Part shown: piece by piece, positions 1-8,923 of the stretch
Layout: each line of letters begins with the position of its first letter
Position numbering within the stretch: position 1 is the stretch's first letter
Assembly: GCA_016712465.1 (NCBI GenBank)
Contig: JADJQZ010000001.1
Location: forward strand, 5,704,001-5,768,000
Origin: Candidatus Obscuribacter sp.
GTDB taxonomy: Bacteria > Cyanobacteriota > Vampirovibrionia > Obscuribacterales > Obscuribacteraceae
Reading direction: 5' to 3'
Length of the DNA stretch: 64,000 nt
The notes under the pieces: model-generated
What the model was told of the DNA's origin: nothing
The model's input: the letters and a program-made list of their open reading frames with translations, nothing else
The model's database searches: none
Translations under genes and position numbers: made by a program

Positions 1-92
1 ATGGCAAGGCACATAAACTCTAATTCCCCATCACGTATCTACATTCTATCTAATTGGCAACCATAGTCGCTCCACTGAGGCTGGGTCAACGC
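1..92. other. window edge, no gene seen
   Basis: These 92 bases lie downstream of the hydrogenase protease gene. On both strands the reading frames are short and carry no ribosome binding site, so I see no gene. A gene lying mostly outside the window could begin here but cannot be judged. Confidence 0.4.
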
Positions 93-590
93 TCAGGAGG
101 AGTTCTCACCATAACGCCGCAAAAGCTCCCTGCAGAGAGACTCCATGGACCTTGCCACAGCCTCGCTCAGGGGCGCTCCCGGAGTAAATTGCCCGGCTTC
201 TATGAGAAAGACGGTAACCCTCTCAGGAAATCGCTCCTTCAACATGAGACGTCCAAAGGCAATGGCATGATCGAAGCGAAAATCATGCAAATTACCTACG
301 GCGGGAGCCTGCACAGCCAGAGACTCTCCGGGCACCTCCAGGACAAAGCCGGGTTCTCCAACACCGGTGCAGGCATCCACAATGGCAACCTGGCGAATTC
401 CATCCATCATATCCACTACTGCCAGCCCGGCAGTACCCCCATCCACGGCCCTCATGGACTGAGGCAAACCCAGGTCTAAAAGCCGACTTACCAGGCGAGG
501 GCCGACACCGTCATCACCGCGCAAGAGATTGCCACAGCCAATTATCAGCACGGCAGGGTCAGGTTCGCCAATTTGAATATCTTGTTGCAT
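93..590 (-). CDS. hydrogenase maturation protease (HyaD/HoxW-like family)
   Basis: Endopeptidase that trims the C-terminus of the [NiFe]-hydrogenase large subunit after nickel insertion, in the cytoplasm. At 165 aa it has the usual family length. The N-terminal motif GCGNLLRGDDGVG (residues 18-30) is the family signature, followed by acidic VDGGT and AIVDA segments and a His-containing LHDF segment near residue 100; these are the places where the family keeps its nickel ligands. The motif reads DDG where HyaD/HybD enzymes read DEG, a form I associate more with cytoplasmic Hox or F420-type hydrogenases (recollection). It is divergent from hypA across a ~110 bp gap, and hypB lies nearby. No hydrogenase structural genes are in the window, so the client cannot be read here. 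Confidence 0.92.
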   Translation of the reverse strand: MQQDIQIGEPDPAVLIIGCGNLLRGDDGVGPRLVSRLLDLGLPQSMRAVDGGTAGLAVVDMMDGIRQVAIVDACTGVGEPGFVLEVPGESLAVQAPAVGNLHDFRFDHAIAFGRLMLKERFPERVTVFLIEAGQFTPGAPLSEAVARSMESLCRELLRRYGENSS

Positions 591-704
591 TGCTCCAGTT
601 CAGCCACCGCCAGGACGCGAACCAACTCACAAACAGGCCGCTTGCTTTGATTTAACACTCGGTCAGTTAGCTATAGTACCCCAAAGAAGAGTAGACTTCG
701 GATT

Positions 705-1052
705 ATGCACGAATTCTCCATCGCCAGTAATTTGATTGAGATCGCCGCCGAAGCCGCCGGCAAGGACGGGCGCCCGGTTGCAGTGGTGCACATTAAAGTG
801 GGCGCCCTGAGCGGCGTCGTACCGGAAGCCCTGATCTTCGCCTATGATATTGCCAGAGAAGGAACGATACTGGCCGACTCGAAGCTGGCTATCCAGTGGG
901 TACCGGTCAGAATTTTCTGCCAAACCTGCAACCGCATAGTCGACCTGCCTGGGATTCAAAGTTTCGCCTGCCCCGCCTGCGGTAACGGCAGCTCGGATTT
1001 GCGCAGCGGTCGCGAGCTGGACATTGTCTGCCTGGAAGTAAAAGAGTGCTGA
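705..1052 (+). CDS. hypA: hydrogenase maturation nickel metallochaperone HypA
   Basis: HypA delivers nickel to the hydrogenase large-subunit precursor together with HypB. The 115-residue length is typical. The protein begins MHE, giving the essential His2 nickel ligand, and has a structural zinc site with two Cys pairs, C72-x2-C75 and C89-x2-C92. That His2 must lie at the N-terminus fixes the ATG at 705. The gene is on the plus strand, opposite to hypB and the protease, so the set is not a single operon; the protease and hypA share the short divergent intergenic region 591-704. Confidence 0.95.
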   Translation: MHEFSIASNLIEIAAEAAGKDGRPVAVVHIKVGALSGVVPEALIFAYDIAREGTILADSKLAIQWVPVRIFCQTCNRIVDLPGIQSFACPACGNGSSDLRSGRELDIVCLEVKEC

Positions 1053-1069
1053 AGGAAGAGCGCTTCTCT

Positions 1070-1591
1070 CTAATGACACTCACACAAAATACAGTGCACA
1101 TGCATCTTGGAAAAATCCATCAATACCAGACTGCCGCCAGCCTGAGTTTCCCGACAGTGCACACAAAGCCTGGCGGAATAAAGCTTCACGGCATGAAGTC
1201 TCCTGTCTTTTGATTTACATCGTGCCGATGACTGCAAAAATAGCTTTGTACAAGGGGCTATTTCCTGCTCATCATTCAGCTCAGCCAGAAGCCTTGAGTA
1301 CTCGTCATTAAGCGATGGAGAGAGCGGAGAAGGCAGGGCTCTAATCATTTTCAAGCGCTCTACCCTGGCAAACTGCGCGCTATTATCCTCCATTACCGGC
1401 TCGGTGAGATTCTCCCGGCTCAGCCTGAGCTGCTTCTGATAGCAGCCAAGGCAGCGAGTCAGCCTGCCCAGCGGATCAAATTCGATCCGGTCCCCTACAG
1501 CAAATGGACGCCCGCATAGACAAATTCCTTTATAGCGGGCCCTTATCAGGCGTGAAATCGGCGTGCTTTCACCAGGACGCTTGCGAATCAT
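1070..1591 (-). CDS. Cys-rich hypothetical protein, probable zinc binder
   Basis: I do not recognise this 173-residue protein as a named family. It has paired cysteines at both ends: C24/C26 and C47-x2-C50 in the N-terminal part, and C143-x2-C146 and C167-x2-C170 near the C-terminus, with His residues between. Two zinc-ribbon-like sites, or one site closed by both ends, are plausible. The middle is helical and charged. An excellent ribosome binding site, TAAGGAGG, sits about 7 bases before the ATG at 1591, so the gene is very likely expressed. It ends 17 bp from the hypA stop (convergent) and lies downstream of hypB, which suggests but does not prove a metal-related role. Confidence 0.72.
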   Translation of the reverse strand: MIRKRPGESTPISRLIRARYKGICLCGRPFAVGDRIEFDPLGRLTRCLGCYQKQLRLSRENLTEPVMEDNSAQFARVERLKMIRALPSPLSPSLNDEYSRLLAELNDEQEIAPCTKLFLQSSARCKSKDRRLHAVKLYSARLCVHCRETQAGGSLVLMDFSKMHVHCILCECH

Positions 1592-1669
1592 AACCTGCCT
1601 CCTTAAAGGAACCAGAGTTGATGGTCCGTCAAAACACCGACAGGATAAATGTGCAATTAAACAGTCTTG

Positions 1670-2530
1670 CTAGGCCGGGCCGGTCACCCGCCCCACCGCT
1701 CTTCTAGCAGAGAGGAAACTACACCAGGCATCCATACCGTGACCGGTCTTGGCTGAGACTTCAAAGACGGGAGCCCCTGGATTAATGGCGCCAATATTGG
1801 CAAGAGCAAGCTCCCGATTGAATTCGCAGGCCTCGGCAAGATCGATTTTGCTGAGCACAATGGCATCGGCAAAGCGAAACATGGGCGGATACTTGAGAGG
1901 CTTGTCCTCACCCTCTGTTACCGACAACATAGCCACCCGGAGATCTTCACCGAGATCAAAAGTGGCGGGGCAAACCAAATTGCCGACATTCTCGATAAAT
2001 AAGACATCCAGAGAGCGAGCACCCAGCTCGGAAAGCGCCGCCGCCACCATGCCGGCATCAAGATGACAGAGGGTACCGGTACTGATCTGCACGACCGGGG
2101 CGCCGCTCTCCCTCAAACGTATGGCATCGTTCTCAGTTTCCAAATCACCCACAATGACGCCGCACTTACTGCCTGCACCTAGAACCTGAATTGTCCTCTT
2201 GAGCAAAGCCGTCTTACCGGCACCCGGCGAAGAAAGCAAATTGAGCGCAAGTAGACCGATACCCCTGAAAAAGCCCCGATTGCGCTCAGCCTGCAAATTA
2301 TTAGCGCTCAGAATGCTCTTGTGCACGGAAATCAGATCAGGTCCGTGAGTATGAGCGTGTGCGGATCCGCTCTCGTGGCTGTGGCTATGGCTATGGCTGT
2401 GCACATGGTCATGGTCGTGGTCATGACTATGAAGATGACCGTCATGACTGTGCTCCCCACCATTTGTAGACTGCTGCTTACCATTGATGCTGGTGGGCAA
2501 GGGCAAACCGCAACCGCATTCAGTACACAT
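1670..2530 (-). CDS. hypB: hydrogenase nickel incorporation GTPase HypB
   Basis: GTPase that works with HypA to load nickel into the hydrogenase large subunit. I chose the ATG at 2530 (286 aa) rather than the longer frame to 2572, because it gives the conserved MCTECGCG N-terminus (high-affinity Cys metal site) and has GGAG five bases upstream. A His-rich stretch of about 40 residues follows (roughly residues 20-58, repeated HDH and HSH), the nickel-storage type also known from HypB of Bradyrhizobium. The P-loop SSPGAGKT comes next, then GDLET, ENVGNLVCP and the SKID guanine-specificity motif. It is upstream of the Cys-rich gene and downstream of the nickel transporter on the same strand. Confidence 0.96.
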   Translation of the reverse strand: MCTECGCGLPLPTSINGKQQSTNGGEHSHDGHLHSHDHDHDHVHSHSHSHSHESGSAHAHTHGPDLISVHKSILSANNLQAERNRGFFRGIGLLALNLLSSPGAGKTALLKRTIQVLGAGSKCGVIVGDLETENDAIRLRESGAPVVQISTGTLCHLDAGMVAAALSELGARSLDVLFIENVGNLVCPATFDLGEDLRVAMLSVTEGEDKPLKYPPMFRFADAIVLSKIDLAEACEFNRELALANIGAINPGAPVFEVSAKTGHGMDAWCSFLSARRAVGRVTGPA

Positions 2531-2620
2531 TCTTTCTTCTCCGACTAGCTCATCAATACGAAAGCAAAACACAATCTATATGATGACACCGCCCGTGGCC
2601 AAATTCATTAACTCAGAAGC

Positions 2621-3418
2621 TCAGGGCAAAAGCTTCTGCAAATCAGGCAGACTATCACCCATCCCCGAAAGGAAACTGATGCCCACGAGAAAACTGAAGA
2701 CACCAGTAAAAATACTGACCATCACAAGAACCGACTTTAGTTTGCCCAGCGAAGTCAGCCCCAGGCCGGAAGCCAGGGCAAATATTAGATTGCAGCTAAT
2801 GATGCCGCTCACAAAACTAGCCAGCATCAACAATCCGGACGCCCGAGAAGCGCTTGCTACCGCTGTCAACAGTAAGACTTGCGAACCGGTCTCGGCTCCT
2901 ATTCCGTGGATTAATCCAACCGAAAATGCCGTCACATTATTGTATCCCGCGGTATCAGTACAGGTATCGGGCACCTTCTGAAAGCGCCCCGATCCGGTCA
3001 GCCATAGCTCCAATTGCTGATAGCCGCGATTGAGGCCGCTCAACAAAATTGCGCCACGGCTCAATGGTAGTGCCTTGTGCTCCGTGCAATTACTAAAGCA
3101 CTGCCTTGCGCCCAGACAAAGAACCCAGATGCTCAAAACCACGAGGGTTAAACCGACCAACCTCTCCATCACCGGATCAACCCAGGTAGGCAGGACTGAA
3201 GCAAAACAAATAGCGCAGGCGCCCAGAGCAATGACAACAAGTCCATGACCGAGCGCATACATAAGCGAGGCCAGCAAACACTGACGCCGACTTCTGCCGG
3301 CACAGCCGGCACTGGTAACAATATCGAAGATAGCAGCCAGATGATCCCAGTCGACGCCGTGGCGCAAGCCAAGCAGAAACGAGCTGGTCATAAGTAGCAG
3401 GGGAGGCTCAAAACTCAA
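2621..3418 (-). CDS. nickel/cobalt transporter, NicO/NiCoT-like
   Basis: Integral membrane protein of about 265 residues with roughly six hydrophobic segments. Near the N-terminus it has LRHGVDWDH, the H-x4-D-H signature of NiCoT and related Ni/Co permeases, and a second His motif, ALGHG, later; both are used for metal selection in the family. Position beside hypB supports nickel supply for hydrogenase. The start is uncertain. I prefer the TTG at 3418 because GAGGTGA lies just before it and it avoids overlap with the upstream gene. A longer TTG start at 3472 (283 aa) has no ribosome binding site and overlaps its neighbour by 20 bp, and an ATG at 3391 is also possible. Confidence 0.82.
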   Translation of the reverse strand: MSFEPPLLLMTSSFLLGLRHGVDWDHLAAIFDIVTSAGCAGRSRRQCLLASLMYALGHGLVVIALGACAICFASVLPTWVDPVMERLVGLTLVVLSIWVLCLGARQCFSNCTEHKALPLSRGAILLSGLNRGYQQLELWLTGSGRFQKVPDTCTDTAGYNNVTAFSVGLIHGIGAETGSQVLLLTAVASASRASGLLMLASFVSGIISCNLIFALASGLGLTSLGKLKSVLVMVSIFTGVFSFLVGISFLSGMGDSLPDLQKLLP

Positions 3419-3452
3419 TGGGTCACCTCGGAGCGAGCGCCGGAAGCTGGTA

Positions 3453-4019
3453 TCACTGGCGATACTGCTCAATCACGGGCAACGGGTCCCAACCGAAGAC
3501 CTGCCGGGCCGGCTTAAGAGCCCAGTGGCCGGCCACCTGCTCGCTAAAGAACAGCTCATGCTCCGCCTCAGTCTTGGACATATGCCTGAGGGCCGGCAAC
3601 AGCTCATCCATCCCCAGGGCATGGGCATGCACTGCCGCTACGTCATATTCGCGCACGTTCTCGTGTTCCAGCTTGCCGGCAAAATACATAGGCAGAAACC
3701 AACCGGTAAAGAAACAACCAATATAGGCCAGCCGACCAATAGTACCCATCAATACTTCCCGCCAGAACGCCGGCTTCTCGCCCAATTTCTTGAGCATGGT
3801 GCCCACCGTCTGCCGGTGCTCAACTTCTTCCTTCTCGATGCGAATAATAGTATCGCGGGCAGTGCCTTGCGGCAGGGAGCGCCAGTGCCCGGCATAGGCC
3901 AGGGCGGCAGCCTTTTCTCCGCTATAAGCAAGCTGCAAAAGCCGCACCAGTCCTCGCCGATGACCGGCTTGGTTTAAAGCCGACAACGAACCCGGTAAGT
4001 TTCTTCCATCGGCTTCCAT
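3453..4019 (-). CDS. ferritin-like diiron protein (COQ7/rubrerythrin-like fold)
   Basis: A 188-residue, mostly helical protein with the spacing of a ferritin-like diiron carboxylate site: YSGEKAAA near residue 34, then EKEEVEH, then KLEHENVREYD, and EAEHELFF near the C-terminus. E-x2-H motifs of this kind bind two irons in the rubrerythrin/COQ7 superfamily. A hydrophobic stretch (IGCFFTGWFLPMYF) in the middle suggests membrane association, as in COQ7 hydroxylases. The reaction cannot be told from sequence: demethoxyquinone hydroxylation, peroxide reduction and metal storage all fit. It lies just upstream of the nickel permease gene and downstream of the aldo/keto reductase, all on the minus strand. 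Confidence 0.72.
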   Translation of the reverse strand: MEADGRNLPGSLSALNQAGHRRGLVRLLQLAYSGEKAAALAYAGHWRSLPQGTARDTIIRIEKEEVEHRQTVGTMLKKLGEKPAFWREVLMGTIGRLAYIGCFFTGWFLPMYFAGKLEHENVREYDVAAVHAHALGMDELLPALRHMSKTEAEHELFFSEQVAGHWALKPARQVFGWDPLPVIEQYRQ

Positions 4020-4056
4020 CTCTTAAAAGCAGCTACTCCCCATGCAAGCCAGAAGC

Positions 4057-4956
4057 TCAAACCTGACCAACCCAATTATGGGATTTAGCAACCTGCTTCC
4101 ACTGATCGCGAATGGCCGACATCTCGGACTCGGACAAAGGTCCTTTCTCAAGCAAAGTAGCGTTCGAACGCCAGCGCCCCGGCACCTTGGTACCGACAAT
4201 CATGGTATGAACACCGGCAACACTGTAGGTGAACCTGAGCGCCCTAGCACCGATAGACTCGGCACTACCGTCCAGGAAATCATAGCCGAGAGCGCGCATG
4301 CGCTCCCAGTATTCCACTACGTAACTGTTATCCGGCCTTGACGGGAAGCGCCAGACGGCGTTGCCGATGGGTCGTTTGGCAATCACGCCCATGTTCTTTT
4401 CAATGGCCAGAGGCAGGGTCAGCTCGATGGCCTCCTGGTCAAAGATAGACACCGAGGTCTGCAAAGTGTCGAACACACCCATATTCACGGCATAATGAGC
4501 ATCCTGACCATCGCCGCTATAGCCGATGAAACGCACTTTACCCGACTTCTGCGCGTCCTGCAGAGCTTCAACCACTTCCCCTTTTTCTAAAATTTCCTTG
4601 CTGCAGCTATGCAGCTGCAAAAGGTCTACATAGTCCGTCTTCAGCCGCTTCAGACTTCTATCAACACTAGCCTTAATCTCGGACTTGCTCCAGGCCGGAT
4701 TGTAGAAAGTATCGGCGTGACCGCACTTGGTAAACAAAAAATATTCGCTTCGCCTTTTAGAGACTGAATTTCCGATCATCTCTTCGCTTGTAACGTAGCA
4801 CTCGGCAGTATCGATGGCATTCAGCCCCTGATCAAGCGCTTCATGCACCAGAGCATTGACGGTCTCCTGCGTGGCACCCTCATAGCCAATCTCAGCCGCA
4901 CCGAAGCCAAGCACGCTGACACTCATGCCGGTCTTGCCCAGGATACGTTTTTCCAT
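4057..4956 (-). CDS. aldo/keto reductase
   Basis: NADPH-dependent oxidoreductase of the aldo/keto reductase superfamily, about 299 aa. The start at 4956 is preferred because GAGGAGA sits about 7 bases upstream, inside what would be the N-terminus of a five-residue longer form. Visible motifs are LGKTGMSVSVLGFGAAEIG at the N-terminus, AIDTAECY with the catalytic Asp/Tyr pair, KCGH (the Lys of the tetrad followed within a few residues by His), DYVDLLQLHS, and a C-terminal IVGTKVPG cofactor segment. It is divergent from the receiver-like gene across 69 bp. The substrate is unknown. Confidence 0.9.
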   Translation of the reverse strand: MEKRILGKTGMSVSVLGFGAAEIGYEGATQETVNALVHEALDQGLNAIDTAECYVTSEEMIGNSVSKRRSEYFLFTKCGHADTFYNPAWSKSEIKASVDRSLKRLKTDYVDLLQLHSCSKEILEKGEVVEALQDAQKSGKVRFIGYSGDGQDAHYAVNMGVFDTLQTSVSIFDQEAIELTLPLAIEKNMGVIAKRPIGNAVWRFPSRPDNSYVVEYWERMRALGYDFLDGSAESIGARALRFTYSVAGVHTMIVGTKVPGRWRSNATLLEKGPLSESEMSAIRDQWKQVAKSHNWVGQV

Positions 4957-5025
4957 GGCGTCTCTCCTCATTCTAATTTTGCGCTAGACTAGCGCTTGCT
5001 GAGATATCTTGCAATAAAGAAGTCA

Positions 5026-5442
5026 ATGGAAACCCCACGAATTTTGCTGGCAGGAAACTGCGACAAAACCACCAACCTGGCGCGGGCGGCCCTGGAGCCG
5101 CTTGACTACCAGATCGTCACAGCCAGAGCGATGTCTATGGCCCTCTTTCTGGCTCATAAAAACCTGCCGGAGCTGATTGTTTCACCCTTCGAAATGTTGG
5201 ACGGTGACGGCATGACCTTCTTGACAGAGCTGAGGCAAGATGAGGAACTTCAATCGATTCCTTTCGTCTTTTGCCTGAACGAAATGCCGGAGGCTCAATT
5301 TGAGCTGGCTGCCATCAAAGAGGGCGCTGCCAAGGTCGTGAGCAATAACCTTACCGTTTCCGAATTCAAGAACCTGGTGGAACCGTTAATCCACGAAAGA
5401 TTGGTCAAGAAGGGCAAACGACAGGAATTCACGCCCGAATAA
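5026..5442 (+). CDS. degenerate response-regulator receiver domain protein
   Basis: A stand-alone 138-residue protein with the receiver fold pattern (ILLAGNC at beta-1, a central ELIVSP strand, MLDGDGMTFLTELR after it, GAAKVVSNN near the end). The usual phospho-acceptor Asp at the end of the third strand is Ser (about residue 53), and the conserved Lys near the C-terminus is replaced by Asn. It is therefore a pseudo-receiver that probably cannot be phosphorylated in the normal way. The ATG at 5026 is preferred over an upstream TTG at 4996 because AAAGAAG precedes it. There is no output domain, so it likely acts by protein contact. Confidence 0.72.
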   Translation: METPRILLAGNCDKTTNLARAALEPLDYQIVTARAMSMALFLAHKNLPELIVSPFEMLDGDGMTFLTELRQDEELQSIPFVFCLNEMPEAQFELAAIKEGAAKVVSNNLTVSEFKNLVEPLIHERLVKKGKRQEFTPE

Positions 5443-5558
5443 AGTGCAAAAAACTCACTGGCAGCACTTAATATTGCAGCCCTGTAAAACTGGTTAAAAT
5501 TGCTCACAATGGACATTTCTTAACGTCACCCCAAGCAAAATCACAGGTAGCAAGTCAG

Positions 5559-6173
5559 ATGTCAAACACCACAAGAAAGCCCCTAGCACTGCTCCCACAG
5601 CTCTTAGCAGCCGCGCTCACAGTCACAGCCGCCGCCCAGGCCGCCCCGGTCTGGAATATCGATTCTTCCCACTCGGACGCCGGATTTTCCATCAAGCACT
5701 TGATGATTTCCAACGTCAAAGGCTCCTTCACAAACGTAACCGGTACAGTTGAATACGACGGCAAAAATCCCAATTCCATCAAGGTTGATGCCACCATTGA
5801 TACCACCACTGTCAATACCGGTGACAAAGGTAGAGACGAGCATCTGCGCGGCGCCGACTTCTTCGATGCCGAGAAATTTCCCAAAATGACTTTCAAATCT
5901 AAGAAAGTCAAATCCCTGGGCAAGGGCAAGTTTGCTCTCACCGGCGATCTGACCATCAAGGGCATCACCAAAGAAGTAACCCTGACCGTAGATGGACCCT
6001 CAAAAGAAGTTAAAGATCCCTGGGGCAATACTAAAATTGCCGCTAGCGCTTCCACAAAAATTCAGCGCAAAGACTTCAACATCACCTACAACAAAGCCAT
6101 GGATAACGGCGGCACCGTCATCGGTGACGATGTAGCCATTACCCTGGAAATCGAAGCCAACAAGAAGCAATAA
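5559..6173 (+). CDS. YceI family periplasmic lipid-binding protein
   Basis: A 204-residue secreted protein with a signal peptide (basic start, hydrophobic LALLPQLLAAALTVTAAAQA, cleavage after AQA near residue 28). The mature part begins VWNIDSSHSDAGFSIKHL, the classic YceI opening, and continues with the lipocalin-like strands typical of the family (NVTGTVEYDG, DEHLRGADFFDAEKFPKM, LTIKGITKEVTL). YceI proteins bind isoprenoid or fatty-acyl lipids in the periplasm; the ligand here is unknown. The stop is 4 bases before the next gene, so the two are probably co-transcribed. Confidence 0.95.
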   Translation: MSNTTRKPLALLPQLLAAALTVTAAAQAAPVWNIDSSHSDAGFSIKHLMISNVKGSFTNVTGTVEYDGKNPNSIKVDATIDTTTVNTGDKGRDEHLRGADFFDAEKFPKMTFKSKKVKSLGKGKFALTGDLTIKGITKEVTLTVDGPSKEVKDPWGNTKIAASASTKIQRKDFNITYNKAMDNGGTVIGDDVAITLEIEANKKQ

Positions 6174-6177
6174 ATCG

Positions 6178-7287
6178 TTGACCAAAATCCGGAAACCGAA
6201 AATATGGAAGCGCCTCTGTCTTTTGGCAGCGGCGCTTTCCTGTGTTTCAGCCAGTCCGGCGGCAGAGCAGGATAGCCTAAAGCAGGCAGTGGCACTTTTC
6301 AACAAAGGTGACTATGCCGCATGCACGGCCCTGCTTAACCGAGATATCAACGGCTCTCTCAAGAATAATGCCGCCGCTCATTATTATCTGGGCACGGCCC
6401 TGCTCCGACTGAATCAAAACAATGCCGCCGCTGAGCACTACCTGTCCACAAGCAAGCTAGCGCCGGGCACCGTATACGATGACTATAGCCGCAAGGCCCT
6501 TAAATCAATAATGGCTAGAGCCGGCAACATGCCCAACTCCTTGAAAGAGCAGTACCAGGCCCTGACCAACCCGGGGCGCACCGGTCAGACGACCGCTACT
6601 AACTCGCAGTCAACCAACTCCGGCTACAGGCAAACTGAAGACGACGACCAGACCCTTCCCACTGCCGCCCTCAAGGACGTAGACAGTACCTTCATCAGCA
6701 CCGGCAGGCGCACCGCCGACACCGACCGCACTCTCGTGCAGGTGATGAGAGCCATTAAACTGGTTCCCAAAAACATAGTCGACGAACTGAAAGCGGGCGG
6801 CATCTCAGTACTGGTGACGCCGACCATCTTGGAAGCAATGCCTGGTTCAGCCATGGACAAACCGAGAGGTTATGACCATGGCGGCGGCTACACCAATTGC
6901 GGCGCACTCTTCCACAGTCCCCGCATTTTCATCGGTGAGCGGGTATCTTATCTATCCAGCGTTCCCTACCTCAATAGGAACATCGCCTCAAGCATGCTCC
7001 ATGAAATGGGCCATGCCTACGACAGCGTCAAAGGACACCTGTCGCAGTCGGGCGAATTTGACCGATGCTACAAGGAAGACTTCTCGCACATTACCAACAC
7101 CCAGCGCACCAGACACTCCTATTACACGCAATCGGACGGAGCAGGAGCGAGCGAGATCTTTGCCCAACTCTTTAGTTATGCCATATACAAGTCGCAAGTA
7201 AAAGCAGATGAAGATGCAAGCGATCTGCAAATCACCTTTCCGCGCTGCACAAAATACATAAAAGACCTGATAAAAAGTAACCGCTAA
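6178..7287 (+). CDS. secreted TPR protein with HExxH metallopeptidase motif
   Basis: A 369-residue protein starting at TTG, coupled to the YceI gene. A signal peptide (LCLLAAALSCVSASPAAE) is followed by TPR-like helices (about residues 32-115), a Gln/Thr/Asn-rich linker (to about 165) and a C-terminal domain with MLHEMGHAYDS, in which H275-E-M-G-H279 is a zinc-peptidase HExxH motif. ASEIFAQLF (E326) downstream could give the third, gluzincin-type Glu ligand. I cannot assign it to a named peptidase family. A gene at 33797 has the same motif pair with its TPR region at the other end. A further gene starts 3 bases after the stop. Confidence 0.75.
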   Translation: MTKIRKPKIWKRLCLLAAALSCVSASPAAEQDSLKQAVALFNKGDYAACTALLNRDINGSLKNNAAAHYYLGTALLRLNQNNAAAEHYLSTSKLAPGTVYDDYSRKALKSIMARAGNMPNSLKEQYQALTNPGRTGQTTATNSQSTNSGYRQTEDDDQTLPTAALKDVDSTFISTGRRTADTDRTLVQVMRAIKLVPKNIVDELKAGGISVLVTPTILEAMPGSAMDKPRGYDHGGGYTNCGALFHSPRIFIGERVSYLSSVPYLNRNIASSMLHEMGHAYDSVKGHLSQSGEFDRCYKEDFSHITNTQRTRHSYYTQSDGAGASEIFAQLFSYAIYKSQVKADEDASDLQITFPRCTKYIKDLIKSNR

Positions 7288-7289
7288 AC

Positions 7290-8915
7290 ATGCCACTATT
7301 TGGAAGAGAACCGAAAAAACCAGTCGACTTTACCACCCTGAAAAAACCGTGGGAAGCCGAGCGCGTTAGCATATACGAGCACATAGTTAGTAATCTTGAG
7401 GGTGATGACAGCGAGTCAACCTTGAACGAAAAGGGTCAAACCTTACCGGACGAAGCACTGTTATACGAGGAAGATAGTATTCGCTGGGTAGCCGGCGGTC
7501 TAGACGGCGCCTTCGGACACCACAACGACCCGGCAGAAGCAAGCGAGTTTTCCAAAGCCCTGGCCAAAGCCATGAAGCAACTGTTCAAAAAGAACAGCCC
7601 GGAGGCTCTAGCCGCTTTCTACCATCTTCTAGCACCGGAGAGCACCCTCAACTTTATCGACTCCTTCATGGAATATGCCATCGCTGCCGACTTGACTGAA
7701 GATCCCTCCTTTTACGCGCTTGCCAAATGGCTCTTAAAGAATGCCCCGGACAGAGAACCGGTCAAGGCCGGCATCGCTATGCTGGGAGTTTGCGCCACCG
7801 CCGACGACCAGGACCTCTTCATAGACATAGGCAAACATGAGGAATTCACCCTTTTCTCCTGCGTGGCCCTGCTGCACAGCCTGGCAGATCCGGAAGAAGC
7901 CCTTTTTCGCCTGGGCAAAGCCGTGCATGGTTGGGGACGCATTCAAGTAGTCGAACGCCTGGAAAACACCACAAACGAAGAAATCAAAGCCTGGCTTCTC
8001 AAAGAAGGCTACAAGAACAATATCATGTACGAATACACCGCTTACCAGTGCGCCACCACAGGTGATCTACTGGCGGCGCTCAAGCAAGAGGAGCCGGACG
8101 ACGAGCTATTAATTGCTGCCGGCAACCTTCTATCGAGCATGAATGAACCGGGAACGCCCCTGGAAGAGTACATCGATGCACCGCAAGCAACACTCCTATT
8201 AATGCGGCACTTGGCCAAGAGAGAAATTTTCATCAGTCAGTTCCTGGCGGTAAACGCCATCAAAGAGCTGGTGCTGGCATTGCCCGAGACTGAAACTAAA
8301 AGCAGCGGGGGAAAACCAACCTGGGCGGAAGTCAGTGAAGAAGTGCTCAACATCTGCGAAGCCATGCGCAGTCGCTCCGGCTGGGAAGAGAAAATCAGAG
8401 CACAACTCAAATCAGATAACGATCAAGACTTCTTTGATGCCACCAGACTAGCCGACCTCTTCGGCATCGATACCTGGGAAATGTACTTCGAACGAGTAAA
8501 ACAAGGCAAGGAAGACTGGTACTTCCTCATGCGCACCAGAGACGAAAGCCGCATAGAGCAAGCCGTAGCACTGGCGGAAGAGCTGCTGCCGCTAGACGAA
8601 ATAGCCAGCGGCGCAGATGAAAAGATGGGCATGGGAGAAGGCTTCAAAGCGCATCGCTGCCTCGACTTTGTCTTGCAAGAACTGCGCGAATGGCCGGGTC
8701 ATGGCTACAAACTAATCTGTACCGGACTGAAAAGTCCGGTCACCCGAAATCGCAACCTGGCTTTGAAAGCGCTGCAGGTTTGGGGCAAAGACCACTGGCA
8801 AAATGATACGGAAGCTCTTCTGAATGAACTTCAGAAAGACGAACCCAATGAACAAACCAGAAATTATTTTGCTGAAATCCTGGCCCGGGATTCCCATAGA
8901 AACAACGAACAGTAG
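7290..8915 (+). CDS. cytoplasmic helical-repeat (HEAT-like) protein, unknown
   Basis: A 541-residue acidic protein with no signal peptide or membrane segment. The sequence is nearly all alpha-helical, with regular 35-40 residue periodicity of hydrophobic helices (for example EAALLHSLADPEEA-like segments and a C-terminal LKALQVWGKDHW helix), suggesting a HEAT/ARM-type solenoid used for protein binding. I do not recognise a named family and see no catalytic motif. It starts at ATG only 3 bases after the HExxH gene and is likely in the same transcript; its stop lies 8 bp from the stop of the convergent DUF1152 gene. Confidence 0.7.
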   Translation: MPLFGREPKKPVDFTTLKKPWEAERVSIYEHIVSNLEGDDSESTLNEKGQTLPDEALLYEEDSIRWVAGGLDGAFGHHNDPAEASEFSKALAKAMKQLFKKNSPEALAAFYHLLAPESTLNFIDSFMEYAIAADLTEDPSFYALAKWLLKNAPDREPVKAGIAMLGVCATADDQDLFIDIGKHEEFTLFSCVALLHSLADPEEALFRLGKAVHGWGRIQVVERLENTTNEEIKAWLLKEGYKNNIMYEYTAYQCATTGDLLAALKQEEPDDELLIAAGNLLSSMNEPGTPLEEYIDAPQATLLLMRHLAKREIFISQFLAVNAIKELVLALPETETKSSGGKPTWAEVSEEVLNICEAMRSRSGWEEKIRAQLKSDNDQDFFDATRLADLFGIDTWEMYFERVKQGKEDWYFLMRTRDESRIEQAVALAEELLPLDEIASGADEKMGMGEGFKAHRCLDFVLQELREWPGHGYKLICTGLKSPVTRNRNLALKALQVWGKDHWQNDTEALLNELQKDEPNEQTRNYFAEILARDSHRNNEQ

Positions 8916-8923
8916 AGCAAGAT

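Noticed and set aside
2321..2548. Met/Val-rich ORF on the plus strand
   Set aside because: It is the antisense of the His-codon tract of hypB, with no ribosome binding site of its own.
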